Part shown: positions 1-8,170 of the stretch, piece by piece | Position numbering within the stretch: the stretch's first letter is position 1 | How the letters are laid out: every line of letters begins with the position of its first letter | Source: Algoriphagus aestuarii | Lineage (GTDB): Bacteria; Bacteroidota; Bacteroidia; Cytophagales; Cyclobacteriaceae | Direction of reading: 5' to 3' | NCBI GenBank assembly: GCA_017051695.1 | Contig: JAFIDK010000001.1 | Span: 744,001-808,000 of the forward strand | DNA: 64,000 nt | Program-made: the position numbers and the translations under genes | Notes under the pieces: model-generated | The model's database searches: none | Seen by the model: only the letters and a program-made list of their open reading frames with translations | Told to the model about the DNA's origin: nothing

Positions 1-2041
1 GGAAACACGCACTTTTTCTGATCGATTTGAGCTAGATGGCATTCAATTCGAAATCCCATCGGTGAATTTCTTCTCTTTCAACAATCCTTATGGAGCCTGC
101 AGAACCTGCGAAGGTTTTGGAAATGTGCTCGGAATAGACCCAGATTTGGTCATTCCGGATAAGGAAATGTCAGTTTATGAAGGAGCTATTGCCCCATGGC
201 GAGGGGAATCTTCCAGAAGCTGGTTGGAGCCATTATTGAAAAAAGGAATTGAGTTTGACTTCCCTATACACCGATCATACAACGAACTAACAGAGAAAGA
301 GCAAAACCTAATTTGGACTGGAAATAAGTATTTCAAGGGTCTGGATGACTTTTTCAAGGACCTGGAATCCAAAACGCATAAAATCCAATACCGAGTGATG
401 CTTTCACGTTTCCGTGGACGCACAACTTGTCCTGATTGCAAAGGAACGCGTCTTAGAAAAGATGCTTCCTATGTGAAAATCGAAGGAAAATCCATCACCG
501 ATTTGGTTCTGATGCCGATTGATGAAGCATTGGAATTTTTCAATAAACTTGAACTCCCTTCTCATCAAGCCAAAATTGCAAATCGCCTTTTGAAGGAAAT
601 CCAAAGCAGGCTTTCTTACATGGATGAGGTAGGATTGGGCTATTTGACATTGAATAGATTGACATCTACGCTTTCTGGAGGGGAATTTCAACGGATTAAA
701 CTAGCCACTTCCTTAGGTTCAGCTTTAGTGGGATCTATGTATATCTTGGATGAACCAAGCATCGGTCTCCATCCTAGAGACACCGATCGCTTGATCGGCG
801 TATTGAAGTCCTTGCGTGATCTAGGCAATACAGTAATTGTGGTGGAACATGAGGAAAAAGTCATGAAATCCGCTGACCAGATCATTGATATCGGACCAGA
901 CGCAGGAGTCAATGGAGGAGAATTGCTTTTCCAAGGACCTATCGAGGATTTGATGGCTTCGGCCCAAACTTATACAGCGAAATATCTGCGGGGAGAAGAG
1001 CAGATTTTCAAAAAGGACGGAAATCGTAAATGGAAAGACAGCATCCTTGTCAAAGGAGCAAGGGAGAATAACCTCAAAAACCTCACAGTGAAATTTCCAT
1101 TGAATACCCTTACAGTAGTCACAGGAGTTTCTGGTTCAGGAAAATCTACCTTGGTGAAAAAAGTGTTATACCCAGCTTTGGGAAAAATGCTTGGTACTGT
1201 CATCGATGAAAGTGGAAAGTATGATAAAATCGAAGGTGATTATCGGTCTATTTCGCAGATTGAATTTGTAGATCAAAATCCGATTGGAAAGTCATCCCGC
1301 TCCAATCCAGTGACTTATGTAAAGGCCTACGATGCGATCCGGACACTGTTTTCCGACCAACCCATTTCCAAACAACGAAACTATAAACCGGCATTTTTCT
1401 CTTTCAATGTGGATGGGGGAAGATGCGAAGCTTGCTCTGGGGAAGGTATTACGACTGTGGAAATGCAGTTTATGGCTGATATCCATTTGACCTGTGAATC
1501 CTGTAAAGGGAAGCGATTTAAAAATGAGATCTTGGATGTCAAATACAAGGACAAAGATATTTCTGAAGTCCTTGACATGACCATCGATGAAGCCATTGAA
1601 TTCTTCAAAGGCAAAACACAAATTGTCAACAAGCTACTTCCGCTTCAAGAGGTAGGTTTGGGATATATTGGAATGGGGCAAAGTTCCAACACCCTTTCCG
1701 GAGGGGAAGCCCAGCGTGTGAAACTGGCATCCTTCCTTGGCAAAGGGGGCACCAAATCAGGAGATCATATTCTGTTTATTTTTGATGAACCTACAACAGG
1801 TCTTCACTTCCATGATATCAAAAAACTGCTTCATTCTATCAATGCGTTGATTGATCAGGGACATTCTGTCATCATCATTGAGCATAATACCGAAGTAATC
1901 AAATCAGCCGATTGGGTGATTGATTTGGGGCCTGAAGGAGGAAACAAAGGAGGTCATTTGACTTTTGAAGGAACCCCAGAAGATATGATGAAGGAAGAAG
2001 GAAACTATACCGCAAAGTATTTGAGGGAGTCTTTTGTTTAA
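1..2041 (+). CDS. uvrA: UvrA, excinuclease ABC subunit A (5' truncated by window edge)
   Basis: Damage-sensing ATPase of nucleotide excision repair; UvrA dimers load UvrB on lesions. The reading frame is open from base 2, so about 679 of the roughly 940 residues usual for the family are visible and the first Walker A is outside the window. The GTG at 62 is internal, not a start. Visible in order: zinc-binding cysteine pairs (CRTC, CPDC), the first ABC signature LSGGEFQRIKLA with Walker B ILDEPSIGLHPRD, the second Walker A GVSGSGKST, a second zinc module (CEAC, CESC), the second signature LSGGEAQRVKLA and Walker B FIFDEPTTGLH. Both ATPase sites look intact. No terminator is obvious after the TAA. 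Family assignment is certain; which uvrA paralog this is cannot be decided here. Confidence 0.96.
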   Translation, partial: ETRTFSDRFELDGIQFEIPSVNFFSFNNPYGACRTCEGFGNVLGIDPDLVIPDKEMSVYEGAIAPWRGESSRSWLEPLLKKGIEFDFPIHRSYNELTEKEQNLIWTGNKYFKGLDDFFKDLESKTHKIQYRVMLSRFRGRTTCPDCKGTRLRKDASYVKIEGKSITDLVLMPIDEALEFFNKLELPSHQAKIANRLLKEIQSRLSYMDEVGLGYLTLNRLTSTLSGGEFQRIKLATSLGSALVGSMYILDEPSIGLHPRDTDRLIGVLKSLRDLGNTVIVVEHEEKVMKSADQIIDIGPDAGVNGGELLFQGPIEDLMASAQTYTAKYLRGEEQIFKKDGNRKWKDSILVKGARENNLKNLTVKFPLNTLTVVTGVSGSGKSTLVKKVLYPALGKMLGTVIDESGKYDKIEGDYRSISQIEFVDQNPIGKSSRSNPVTYVKAYDAIRTLFSDQPISKQRNYKPAFFSFNVDGGRCEACSGEGITTVEMQFMADIHLTCESCKGKRFKNEILDVKYKDKDISEVLDMTIDEAIEFFKGKTQIVNKLLPLQEVGLGYIGMGQSSNTLSGGEAQRVKLASFLGKGGTKSGDHILFIFDEPTTGLHFHDIKKLLHSINALIDQGHSVIIIEHNTEVIKSADWVIDLGPEGGNKGGHLTFEGTPEDMMKEEGNYTAKYLRESFV

Positions 2042-2077
2042 AGGCTCTCGCAGAGACGCTACGGCACTAAGGTGAGC

Positions 2078-2150
2078 GTTATAGCCAATTTTAAAAGACA
2101 ATACAGAACAAAATAGAACTAAACTAATTGAAAGAAAAACTTGCTATAAC
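2078..2150. repeat. 8-bp inverted repeat in uvrA-ATPase gap
   Basis: GTTATAGC (2078-2085) and its complement GCTATAAC (2143-2150) lie 57 bp apart in the non-coding stretch after uvrA. The arms are short and could be chance. They may belong with the palindromes at 2212-2259 to one intergenic element. No coding potential is seen between them. Confidence 0.3.
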
Positions 2151-2211
2151 AATCGTTTTGCATAAGCGGGGATTTCGTGCTTCTATGACAGTGAAGTGTT
2201 AGGTTCCCGCT

Positions 2212-2259
2212 GTTCGAGATTTGAAATCTCGAACTCCTTTCCTAGGATTTACAATCCTA
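2212..2259. repeat. Pair of REP-like palindromes
   Basis: Two perfect palindromes stand 8 bp apart. The first has 11-bp arms, GTTCGAGATTT (2212-2222) and AAATCTCGAAC (2224-2234), around a single G. The second has 7-bp arms, TAGGATT (2243-2249) and AATCCTA (2253-2259), around TAC. Both share a GATTT-n-AATC type core, so they look like two variants of one unit. This resembles REP/BIME-type intergenic elements. They sit just before the 3' end of the minus-strand ATPase gene and could also act in transcript-end formation or stabilisation. Confidence 0.6.
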
Positions 2260-2269
2260 TTAAATGATA

Positions 2270-3412
2270 TTATTTCGATAAAAACTCCCTCAGCCCTACT
2301 GCCTTTACTTTATCCAAAAGTGGAAACCCTTCCTCTATCCTACAAATCACAAACCCTTCTTCCGCACCGGTATCTTCCATCGAGATTTGAAGTCCTTTGG
2401 TAAGTTTGGGAGAAAGTGTGTTTTTGATTTCTATCGCCTTTTTTACAATCCCATTTTTCACCAAAAGCAAATCGCACTCCGCTCCCTGATGCGTTCGATA
2501 GAAATAGTATTCGTATTCATCACCAAAAGTCGCTGTAATCTGCTCAATTACGAACCCTTCCCAAGAAGCACCAATTTGCACTAGATTCCGCAAAGCTTCC
2601 ATCGAGTCCACCCCAGTCAGAGAATGAAGCAAACCAGTATCTCGAATAAAAATCTTGGGCGATTTGACCAAACGCTTTTTGATATTCTGATGAAATGGAT
2701 GAAGCACACGAACCATAAAAGAGCCTTCCAGAAACTCCAGGTAGCGATTCACCGTCGGACGGGTAATCCCAAGTGCCCTAGCGAAACTTTCCCCGTTCCA
2801 GATTCCTCCTTGTGCATTGGCCAACATGATCCAGAATCGCTCGACCAATCTCGGATCCGTACTCAGTCCAATCTGTGCCAAGTCCCTTTCCAGATAAGTC
2901 TTGATAAAGTTCTGTCTCCAGATCTGACTTTCCCGATCTGTTTTTGCTAAAAAAGACAAAGGAAAACCACCACGAATCCATAGCTTCTCTAATTCTGAAG
3001 CCTCTACTTCTCCCAAGAAAAATGAAGTCAACTCCAGATAACCAATCCTTCCAGCTAGTGAATCCGCACTATTACGAATCAAATCCGGAGAAGCGGATCC
3101 CAAGACTATGAACCTTCCTGGCTCTCGCTGTTCATCAATGATACTTCGAAGCTCAGCAAAGAGTTCCGGCATCAATTGAATTTCATCGAGAATCACTGTC
3201 TTTTCCACATGTGCTTTGAGAAAAAGTTCAGGATCTACCAACTTAGCCCGATCGGAGGATTTTTCCAGATCGATATAAATACTATCCTTATCGAGCTTCA
3301 GGTTTTTGACAAGCGTAGTTTTCCCAACCTGCCTAGGCCCAAGGAGTCCTACAGCAGGGAAAATGGAAAGGTATTCCTGAAGCAATGGAAATATTAAGCG
3401 ATCTTTTACCAT
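2270..3412 (-). CDS. AAA-family ATPase with DUF4143 C-terminal domain
   Basis: 380 residues with the AAA_14 plus DUF4143 architecture. Walker A is GPRQVGKTT (about residues 25-33), Walker B ILDEIQ (about 74-79), followed by a sensor-like FIVLGSASPDLI. The DUF4143 half contains GGFPLSFLA and FIKTYLERDL, and its last third has AECDLLLVKNG followed by KAIEIK, a spacing that recalls a PD-(D/E)xK nuclease fold. Cellular role is unknown; the family is abundant, sporadically distributed and often looks horizontally acquired. The gene stands alone between uvrA and a peptidase gene. Its ATG (3412-3410) lies inside the distal arm of an upstream palindromic repeat, which suggests control at initiation. 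Family call is confident, function is not. Confidence 0.9.
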   Translation of the reverse strand: MVKDRLIFPLLQEYLSIFPAVGLLGPRQVGKTTLVKNLKLDKDSIYIDLEKSSDRAKLVDPELFLKAHVEKTVILDEIQLMPELFAELRSIIDEQREPGRFIVLGSASPDLIRNSADSLAGRIGYLELTSFFLGEVEASELEKLWIRGGFPLSFLAKTDRESQIWRQNFIKTYLERDLAQIGLSTDPRLVERFWIMLANAQGGIWNGESFARALGITRPTVNRYLEFLEGSFMVRVLHPFHQNIKKRLVKSPKIFIRDTGLLHSLTGVDSMEALRNLVQIGASWEGFVIEQITATFGDEYEYYFYRTHQGAECDLLLVKNGIVKKAIEIKNTLSPKLTKGLQISMEDTGAEEGFVICRIEEGFPLLDKVKAVGLREFLSK

Positions 3413-3525
3413 GAAAATCGAAAGTATGATTTACGGATTTCATGGTAAATTTGTATAAAATCTTTAGAATCAAAAATATTTTACCATGAAAAACGAAAGT
3501 ATGATTTACGATTTTCATGGTAAAA
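3404..3525. repeat. Two copies of a ~46-bp palindromic repeat at the ATPase start
   Basis: Copy A (3404-3449) and copy B (3479-3524) are direct repeats with starts 75 bp apart and only a few mismatches. Each begins with TTTTACCATGAAAA and ends with the complementary TTTCATGGTAAA, so each copy can form a hairpin or bind a symmetric protein; the shared centre is GAAAGTATGATTTACG. Read on the minus strand, the distal arm of copy A supplies the ATPase start codon, and both copies also offer an out-of-frame ATG. A 61-codon minus-strand reading frame (3518-3333) starts in copy B, runs through copy A and overlaps the ATPase start. A regulatory role (operator, hairpin or upstream reading frame) is inferred. 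Confidence 0.8.
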
Positions 3526-3657
3526 ATATAGTAAATGCTCTTTTGGGATTAGTCCATAAGCACCTTATTCGTCTTCGCATCCAAGCTTTTTTTTAATTGG
3601 TGTCAATGAAAAAGACAATTCCTTTTAACTTCAGAGCTTCATTCTATACCAAACTCC

Positions 3658-6189
3658 ATGAATAAACATCTACTTCTCACATTATTCGTTTTTTCGATCA
3701 CCCTTTGCTCTTGGGCACAAATTCAGACTCCAGAGCAATTTTTAGGTTACAAACCTGGTGATCGATTTACTCCTCACCACAGAATGGTGGATTATTTTGA
3801 ACATGTGGCTGCCAACAACCCAAATGTCAAATTGATCCAATACGGGGAAACGAACGAAAAACGTCCCTTGATCATTGCGATTCTTTCCAGCCCTGAAAAC
3901 ATGGCAAATCTGGAGCAAATCCGTACGGACAATCTCAAAAGAGCCGGTTTAATGGAAGGAACTCCTTCGACTTCCATCCCGATCAACTGGATGTCTTTCA
4001 ATGTGCATGGCAATGAATCGGTAGGTATGGAAGCGGCCATTTCTTCTTTTTATACATTGGCTAATCCGCAGAATGCAAAATCTCAGGAATGGCTAAAAAA
4101 TCAGATCGTGATCATCGATCCAGCGATCAACCCTGACGGGAGAGATCGTTATGCCATGTGGTATAACCAAAAAATGAACACCACACTTCAGCCGGATTTA
4201 CAATCCGTAGAACACAATGAGCCTTGGCCAGGTGGCCGTGCAAACCACTACTTGTTTGACCTAAACAGAGACTGGGCATGGCAAGTACAGGTAGAATCCC
4301 AAGCGAGATTAAAAATGTATCAGCAGTGGATGCCTCAGTTGCATTTGGATTTCCATGAGCAGGGAATCAATAACCCATTCTATATGGCGCCTGCGGCAGA
4401 GCCTTTGCATGAGCAATTGACTCCATGGCAGCATGAGTTCCAAGATACTTTTGGCAGAAATACAGCAAAGTACTTCGACGAAGCTGGAAGATTTTACTTT
4501 ACCAAAGAACGATTTGATTTGCTTTATCCATCTTATGGGGATTCCTATCCGATGTTTAATGGAGCCATCGGGATGACCATCGAGCAAGGTGGTGGGGGTC
4601 AAGCTGGTATTGGAGGCTATAATTCTGTGGGTGATACTGTGACCTTGAGTTATAGAATTGCTGGGCACTATACCGCTGCGATGTCAGCGGCTGAAGTAAC
4701 CAGCCAGAATGCTGAAAAATTGCTTTCAGAGTATGCTAAGTTCTACAAAGACAATTCCACCAATCCAAAGGGTAAGTACAAGAGCTTTGTCATCAAAGGA
4801 GAAAGTAACCCTGCCCAAGTAGCCAAATTATTAGAGTTATTGGATAAGAATGGAATCAGATACGGAAAGGCAGGTTCTAAAACTGGCCTTAAAGGATATG
4901 AATATCAAACAGGAAAGAGTGGTTCTTTTGCCACTTCGGATGAAGATATCATCATCAGTGCCTACCAACCTAAATCTGTATTGGCACAGGTTTTCTTCGA
5001 GCCGAATCCTGCTTTACATGATAGCATTACCTACGATATCACCAGCTGGGCTTTACCCTATGCTTATGGATTAGAGGCCTATGCTGTCGAAACTAGATTA
5101 GATCCTGCAGGAGAATACGAAGCTCCTGAGTTCACCGCCAACACTGTGGGAAAAACTCCTGTGGCCTACATGGCAGCATGGGAAGGAACCAGAGATGTGG
5201 CATTTCTTGCCGAACTGCTCAATGCTGGAATCCGCGTTAAATACCCAGAGTTTCCATTCGAAGTAGGAGGAAAAAGCTTCCCTGCAGGATCCTTGCTGAT
5301 CACCAAAGGTGGGAATGAATATGTTCCGAACTTTGACCAAAAAGTAGTAGAAATCGCCAATAAATATGGCGTTACCTTATCCACTACTATGAGTGGATAT
5401 ATGGACAAAGGAAAAGACTTTGGATCACCAAATATCAGAATCATCCTGGCACCTAAAGTTGCTTTGATTGGAGGTTCTGGTACCAATTCATTGAATTATG
5501 GAGCGATTTGGCACTTCTTTGAAAAAGAGCTGAACTACCCATTGGTGAATCTTGAGTTGGAAAATATGGCCAGATATGACCTGCGGAAATACGATGTGTT
5601 GATCATGCCATCTACTAGAGGAGGTGGTTTGGCAAAACCTGCCATGGACAATGTCATGGAATGGGTTCGTGGGGGAGGAAAGTTAATCGCCATCGATGGA
5701 GCATTGGGAGCATTTGCTGACAAAGAAGGATTTGGCCTGAAAACCTTTGATACCGACGAAGAAAAGAAAGCTGCTGAAAAAGAGGCTTCTGCACTTGAAA
5801 AAGAAGAGAGATTAGCCCCATATCAAGAAGGTGAGCGTGTAGCCATCTCTGGCGGAGCTGCAGGAGCGATCTTTGAGGTGACCATGGACGAAACACATCC
5901 ATTGGGCTATGGAACAGGTGGTAAATATTATACTCTAAAGAACAATTCCAGCAGATATGCTTACCTAACAAATGGAGTCAATGCTGGTATCATCGCAAAC
6001 AATGATGCCTACCGAACCGGATATATTGGTTTTAAAATCAAATCCAAAATGGGCGAATCCATGGCTGTTGGGGCAGAACGAGCAGGAAGAGGTCAAATCG
6101 TCTATTTTGTGGATGATCCAATCTTCAGAGGCTTCTGGGAATCAGGAAAACTGGTATTGAGCAATGCCATTTTTATGGTAGGACAATAA
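3658..6189 (+). CDS. Secreted M14-family zinc carboxypeptidase-like metallopeptidase
   Basis: 843 residues, beginning with a Sec signal peptide (cleavage near SWAQ, about residue 21). The M14 catalytic domain is complete: zinc ligands H117 and E120 in NVHGNE, the DLNRDWAW segment (201-208) with the substrate-binding NR pair, H229/H233 in LHLDFHE, and a likely general base E309 in GMTIEQGGGG. After about residue 480 comes a long C-terminal region including a Rossmann/GATase-like stretch (PKVALIGGSGTNS) of the kind found in large Bacteroidota M14 proteins. It is probably periplasmic or extracellular and trims peptides. The gene is monocistronic, with a strong terminator 34 bp downstream. Substrate unknown. 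A second, shorter M14 gene lies at 10985. Confidence 0.93.
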   Translation: MNKHLLLTLFVFSITLCSWAQIQTPEQFLGYKPGDRFTPHHRMVDYFEHVAANNPNVKLIQYGETNEKRPLIIAILSSPENMANLEQIRTDNLKRAGLMEGTPSTSIPINWMSFNVHGNESVGMEAAISSFYTLANPQNAKSQEWLKNQIVIIDPAINPDGRDRYAMWYNQKMNTTLQPDLQSVEHNEPWPGGRANHYLFDLNRDWAWQVQVESQARLKMYQQWMPQLHLDFHEQGINNPFYMAPAAEPLHEQLTPWQHEFQDTFGRNTAKYFDEAGRFYFTKERFDLLYPSYGDSYPMFNGAIGMTIEQGGGGQAGIGGYNSVGDTVTLSYRIAGHYTAAMSAAEVTSQNAEKLLSEYAKFYKDNSTNPKGKYKSFVIKGESNPAQVAKLLELLDKNGIRYGKAGSKTGLKGYEYQTGKSGSFATSDEDIIISAYQPKSVLAQVFFEPNPALHDSITYDITSWALPYAYGLEAYAVETRLDPAGEYEAPEFTANTVGKTPVAYMAAWEGTRDVAFLAELLNAGIRVKYPEFPFEVGGKSFPAGSLLITKGGNEYVPNFDQKVVEIANKYGVTLSTTMSGYMDKGKDFGSPNIRIILAPKVALIGGSGTNSLNYGAIWHFFEKELNYPLVNLELENMARYDLRKYDVLIMPSTRGGGLAKPAMDNVMEWVRGGGKLIAIDGALGAFADKEGFGLKTFDTDEEKKAAEKEASALEKEERLAPYQEGERVAISGGAAGAIFEVTMDETHPLGYGTGGKYYTLKNNSSRYAYLTNGVNAGIIANNDAYRTGYIGFKIKSKMGESMAVGAERAGRGQIVYFVDDPIFRGFWESGKLVLSNAIFMVGQ

Positions 6190-6223
6190 GGAAGAAAAAT
6201 AGCATATAGACTTAAGTATCAAG

Positions 6224-6252
6224 ACCGGTTGCTGAGAAGTAGCCGGTTTTTT
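6224..6252 (+). terminator. Intrinsic terminator after the M14 peptidase gene
   Basis: A 10-bp stem (6224-6233 with 6238-6247, including two G-U pairs) closes on a GAGA loop and is followed by six T. Canonical rho-independent terminator for the plus strand. Confidence 0.9.
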
Positions 6253-6399
6253 ATTGTCCTAAATTCTATTTTTTCAATTTGAAACATTATTTCTCCACTT
6301 AAATAATTCTTCATTAAGAAATCCTGTCTATTTTGAGATTACAAAAAATAGCGAGCTATATTTTATTGTATTTCAAACCTTTACCAAGAACCCAAAATA

Positions 6400-8064
6400 A
6401 TGAAAAACAACAGACGCGAATTCTTTAAGAAAGTGGGAGTAGGTACTGCAGGCCTTGGCTTGGCTGCAACAGTCCCCTTTTCCTCCACTGCAAATACTTC
6501 TAATCCTTTCCGCCATGCGCCTTCAGGCCAATTCCTTCAAATTGGAGATGGCATAGCAGAAGCCAATACCGATTCAGGTAAAATCAGAGGGTATATCCTC
6601 AATGACATTTACACTTTCCTTGGTGTGCCTTACGGGGCTAATACTGCTGGTAAAAACCGATTTATGCCTCCACAGAAACCTGAAAAATGGACCGAGGTAA
6701 AGCCAACCATCTGGTGGGGAAATACGGCTCCGCAAATCATGGATAACCGCTATGCCAGCCCTGATTATTCCTTTGCAGACCATTGGAACTATGACGATGT
6801 CAGTGAGGATTGTCTAAAACTGAATGTTTGGACTCCCGCACTAGACACCAAGAAAAGACCGGTATTAGTTTGGTTGCATGGTGGTGGATTCACCAATGGA
6901 AATGGCATCGAGCAAGATGGGTATCATGGTGAAAACATCAGCAAAAACGGTGATATCGTTTTTGTTTCCATCAACCATCGCTTAGGACCGATTGGATTTA
7001 CAGATCTTTCTGGTGTTGGTGGCTCAAAATATGCCAATTCAGGAAATGTCAGTCAACTAGATATCATCGCATCTTTGGAATGGGTAAGAGACAACATCGC
7101 GAATTTCGGAGGCGACCCTGGTAACGTCACCATCATGGGACAATCTGGAGGGGGAGCAAAAGTAACTGCCACCATGTCCATGCCTGCAGCAAAAGGATTG
7201 GTACACAAAGGAGTCCCTCTAAGCGGATCTATGCTTCGAGCAAATGATCAAGAATATTCCCGAAAACTGGGGGAATATGTCATGAAAGAGGCTGGACTTA
7301 CTCCAGACACGATCGATAAACTTCAGGAATTAAGTTGGAGAGAATACATAGACATCGCCAACAAGGCTTTAGAAAAAATGAGAAAAGAGAATCCAACTCC
7401 AGGTTTCAGAGGTGGATTTGGACCGGTGGCGGATGGAGTAAATATTCCAAAAGGCGAGTTCTTTTCCGATCCCAATGGATTGGGTTCAGACATTCCCATG
7501 TTGATTTGTACCACATTTCATGAATGGAATCCTACCCGTACATCACCCGAACTGGAGAAAATTGACTGGGCTGGAGTAGTAGAAAACATCAAACCGAGAT
7601 TTGGTGACAATTCACAGAAAATCGTAGATGCCTACAGACAGGATTTCCCTGATGCATCTCCTGCGGATATTTGGGCCATGGTCCTTTCTAACAGGCAGGG
7701 AGCAATCAGTACTGCGAATGCCAAATCCAAGCAAAAAGCACCAGTTTATCTAGCATGGTTTGGTTGGGAACCAGATCTTTACAATGGTAGAATGAAGGCT
7801 TTCCACTGCATCGATATTTGTTTTTGGTTTGACAATACCGACAGAATGTACACCCACACAGGTGGTGGTGACCGTCCAAGGAAACTATCCAAAGCAATGT
7901 CAGCTTCACTCCTATCATTTATGAAAACGGGGAATCCAAATGCTGGAGCTTTGCCAACTTGGAAAGAATACACTGCTGATGGTGGAGAAACTATGATCCT
8001 CAATGATACCAGTGCTTTGAAGAACAATCCTGACAAAAGAGGCAGAGAGGCGCTTCCTAGCTAA
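6400..8064 (+). CDS. Type-B carboxylesterase/lipase, Tat-exported
   Basis: 554 residues, alpha/beta hydrolase of the carboxylesterase (COesterase) family. The N-terminus NNRREFFKKVG followed by a hydrophobic stretch is a twin-arginine (Tat) signal, so the enzyme probably crosses the inner membrane folded. Oxyanion-hole motif HGGGF at residues 160-164; nucleophile S249 in MGQSGGG, where most relatives have GESAG; catalytic His is probably H469 in AFHCIDICFWF; the acid residue is not assigned. It hydrolyses carboxylic esters; substrate unknown. It is the first of three secreted ester- or sulfate-ester-cleaving enzymes in a row, each with its own spacing; a terminator follows directly. Confidence 0.92.
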   Translation: MKNNRREFFKKVGVGTAGLGLAATVPFSSTANTSNPFRHAPSGQFLQIGDGIAEANTDSGKIRGYILNDIYTFLGVPYGANTAGKNRFMPPQKPEKWTEVKPTIWWGNTAPQIMDNRYASPDYSFADHWNYDDVSEDCLKLNVWTPALDTKKRPVLVWLHGGGFTNGNGIEQDGYHGENISKNGDIVFVSINHRLGPIGFTDLSGVGGSKYANSGNVSQLDIIASLEWVRDNIANFGGDPGNVTIMGQSGGGAKVTATMSMPAAKGLVHKGVPLSGSMLRANDQEYSRKLGEYVMKEAGLTPDTIDKLQELSWREYIDIANKALEKMRKENPTPGFRGGFGPVADGVNIPKGEFFSDPNGLGSDIPMLICTTFHEWNPTRTSPELEKIDWAGVVENIKPRFGDNSQKIVDAYRQDFPDASPADIWAMVLSNRQGAISTANAKSKQKAPVYLAWFGWEPDLYNGRMKAFHCIDICFWFDNTDRMYTHTGGGDRPRKLSKAMSASLLSFMKTGNPNAGALPTWKEYTADGGETMILNDTSALKNNPDKRGREALPS

Positions 8065-8094
8065 TTAAAATTCAACAAATCAATAATTTACCAC

Positions 8095-8129
8095 AGTTCA
8101 GGTTTGCTTACGCGAGCCTGAACTTTTTT
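8095..8129 (+). terminator. Intrinsic terminator after the carboxylesterase gene
   Basis: A 13-bp stem (8095-8107 with 8112-8124) with a TTAC loop is followed by a run of T to 8129. Strong plus-strand terminator separating the esterase from the CE15-like gene. Confidence 0.9.
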
Positions 8130-8170
8130 ATTACATTGTATCTCTGCTGTCAACCCAAAATCAATTCCTT

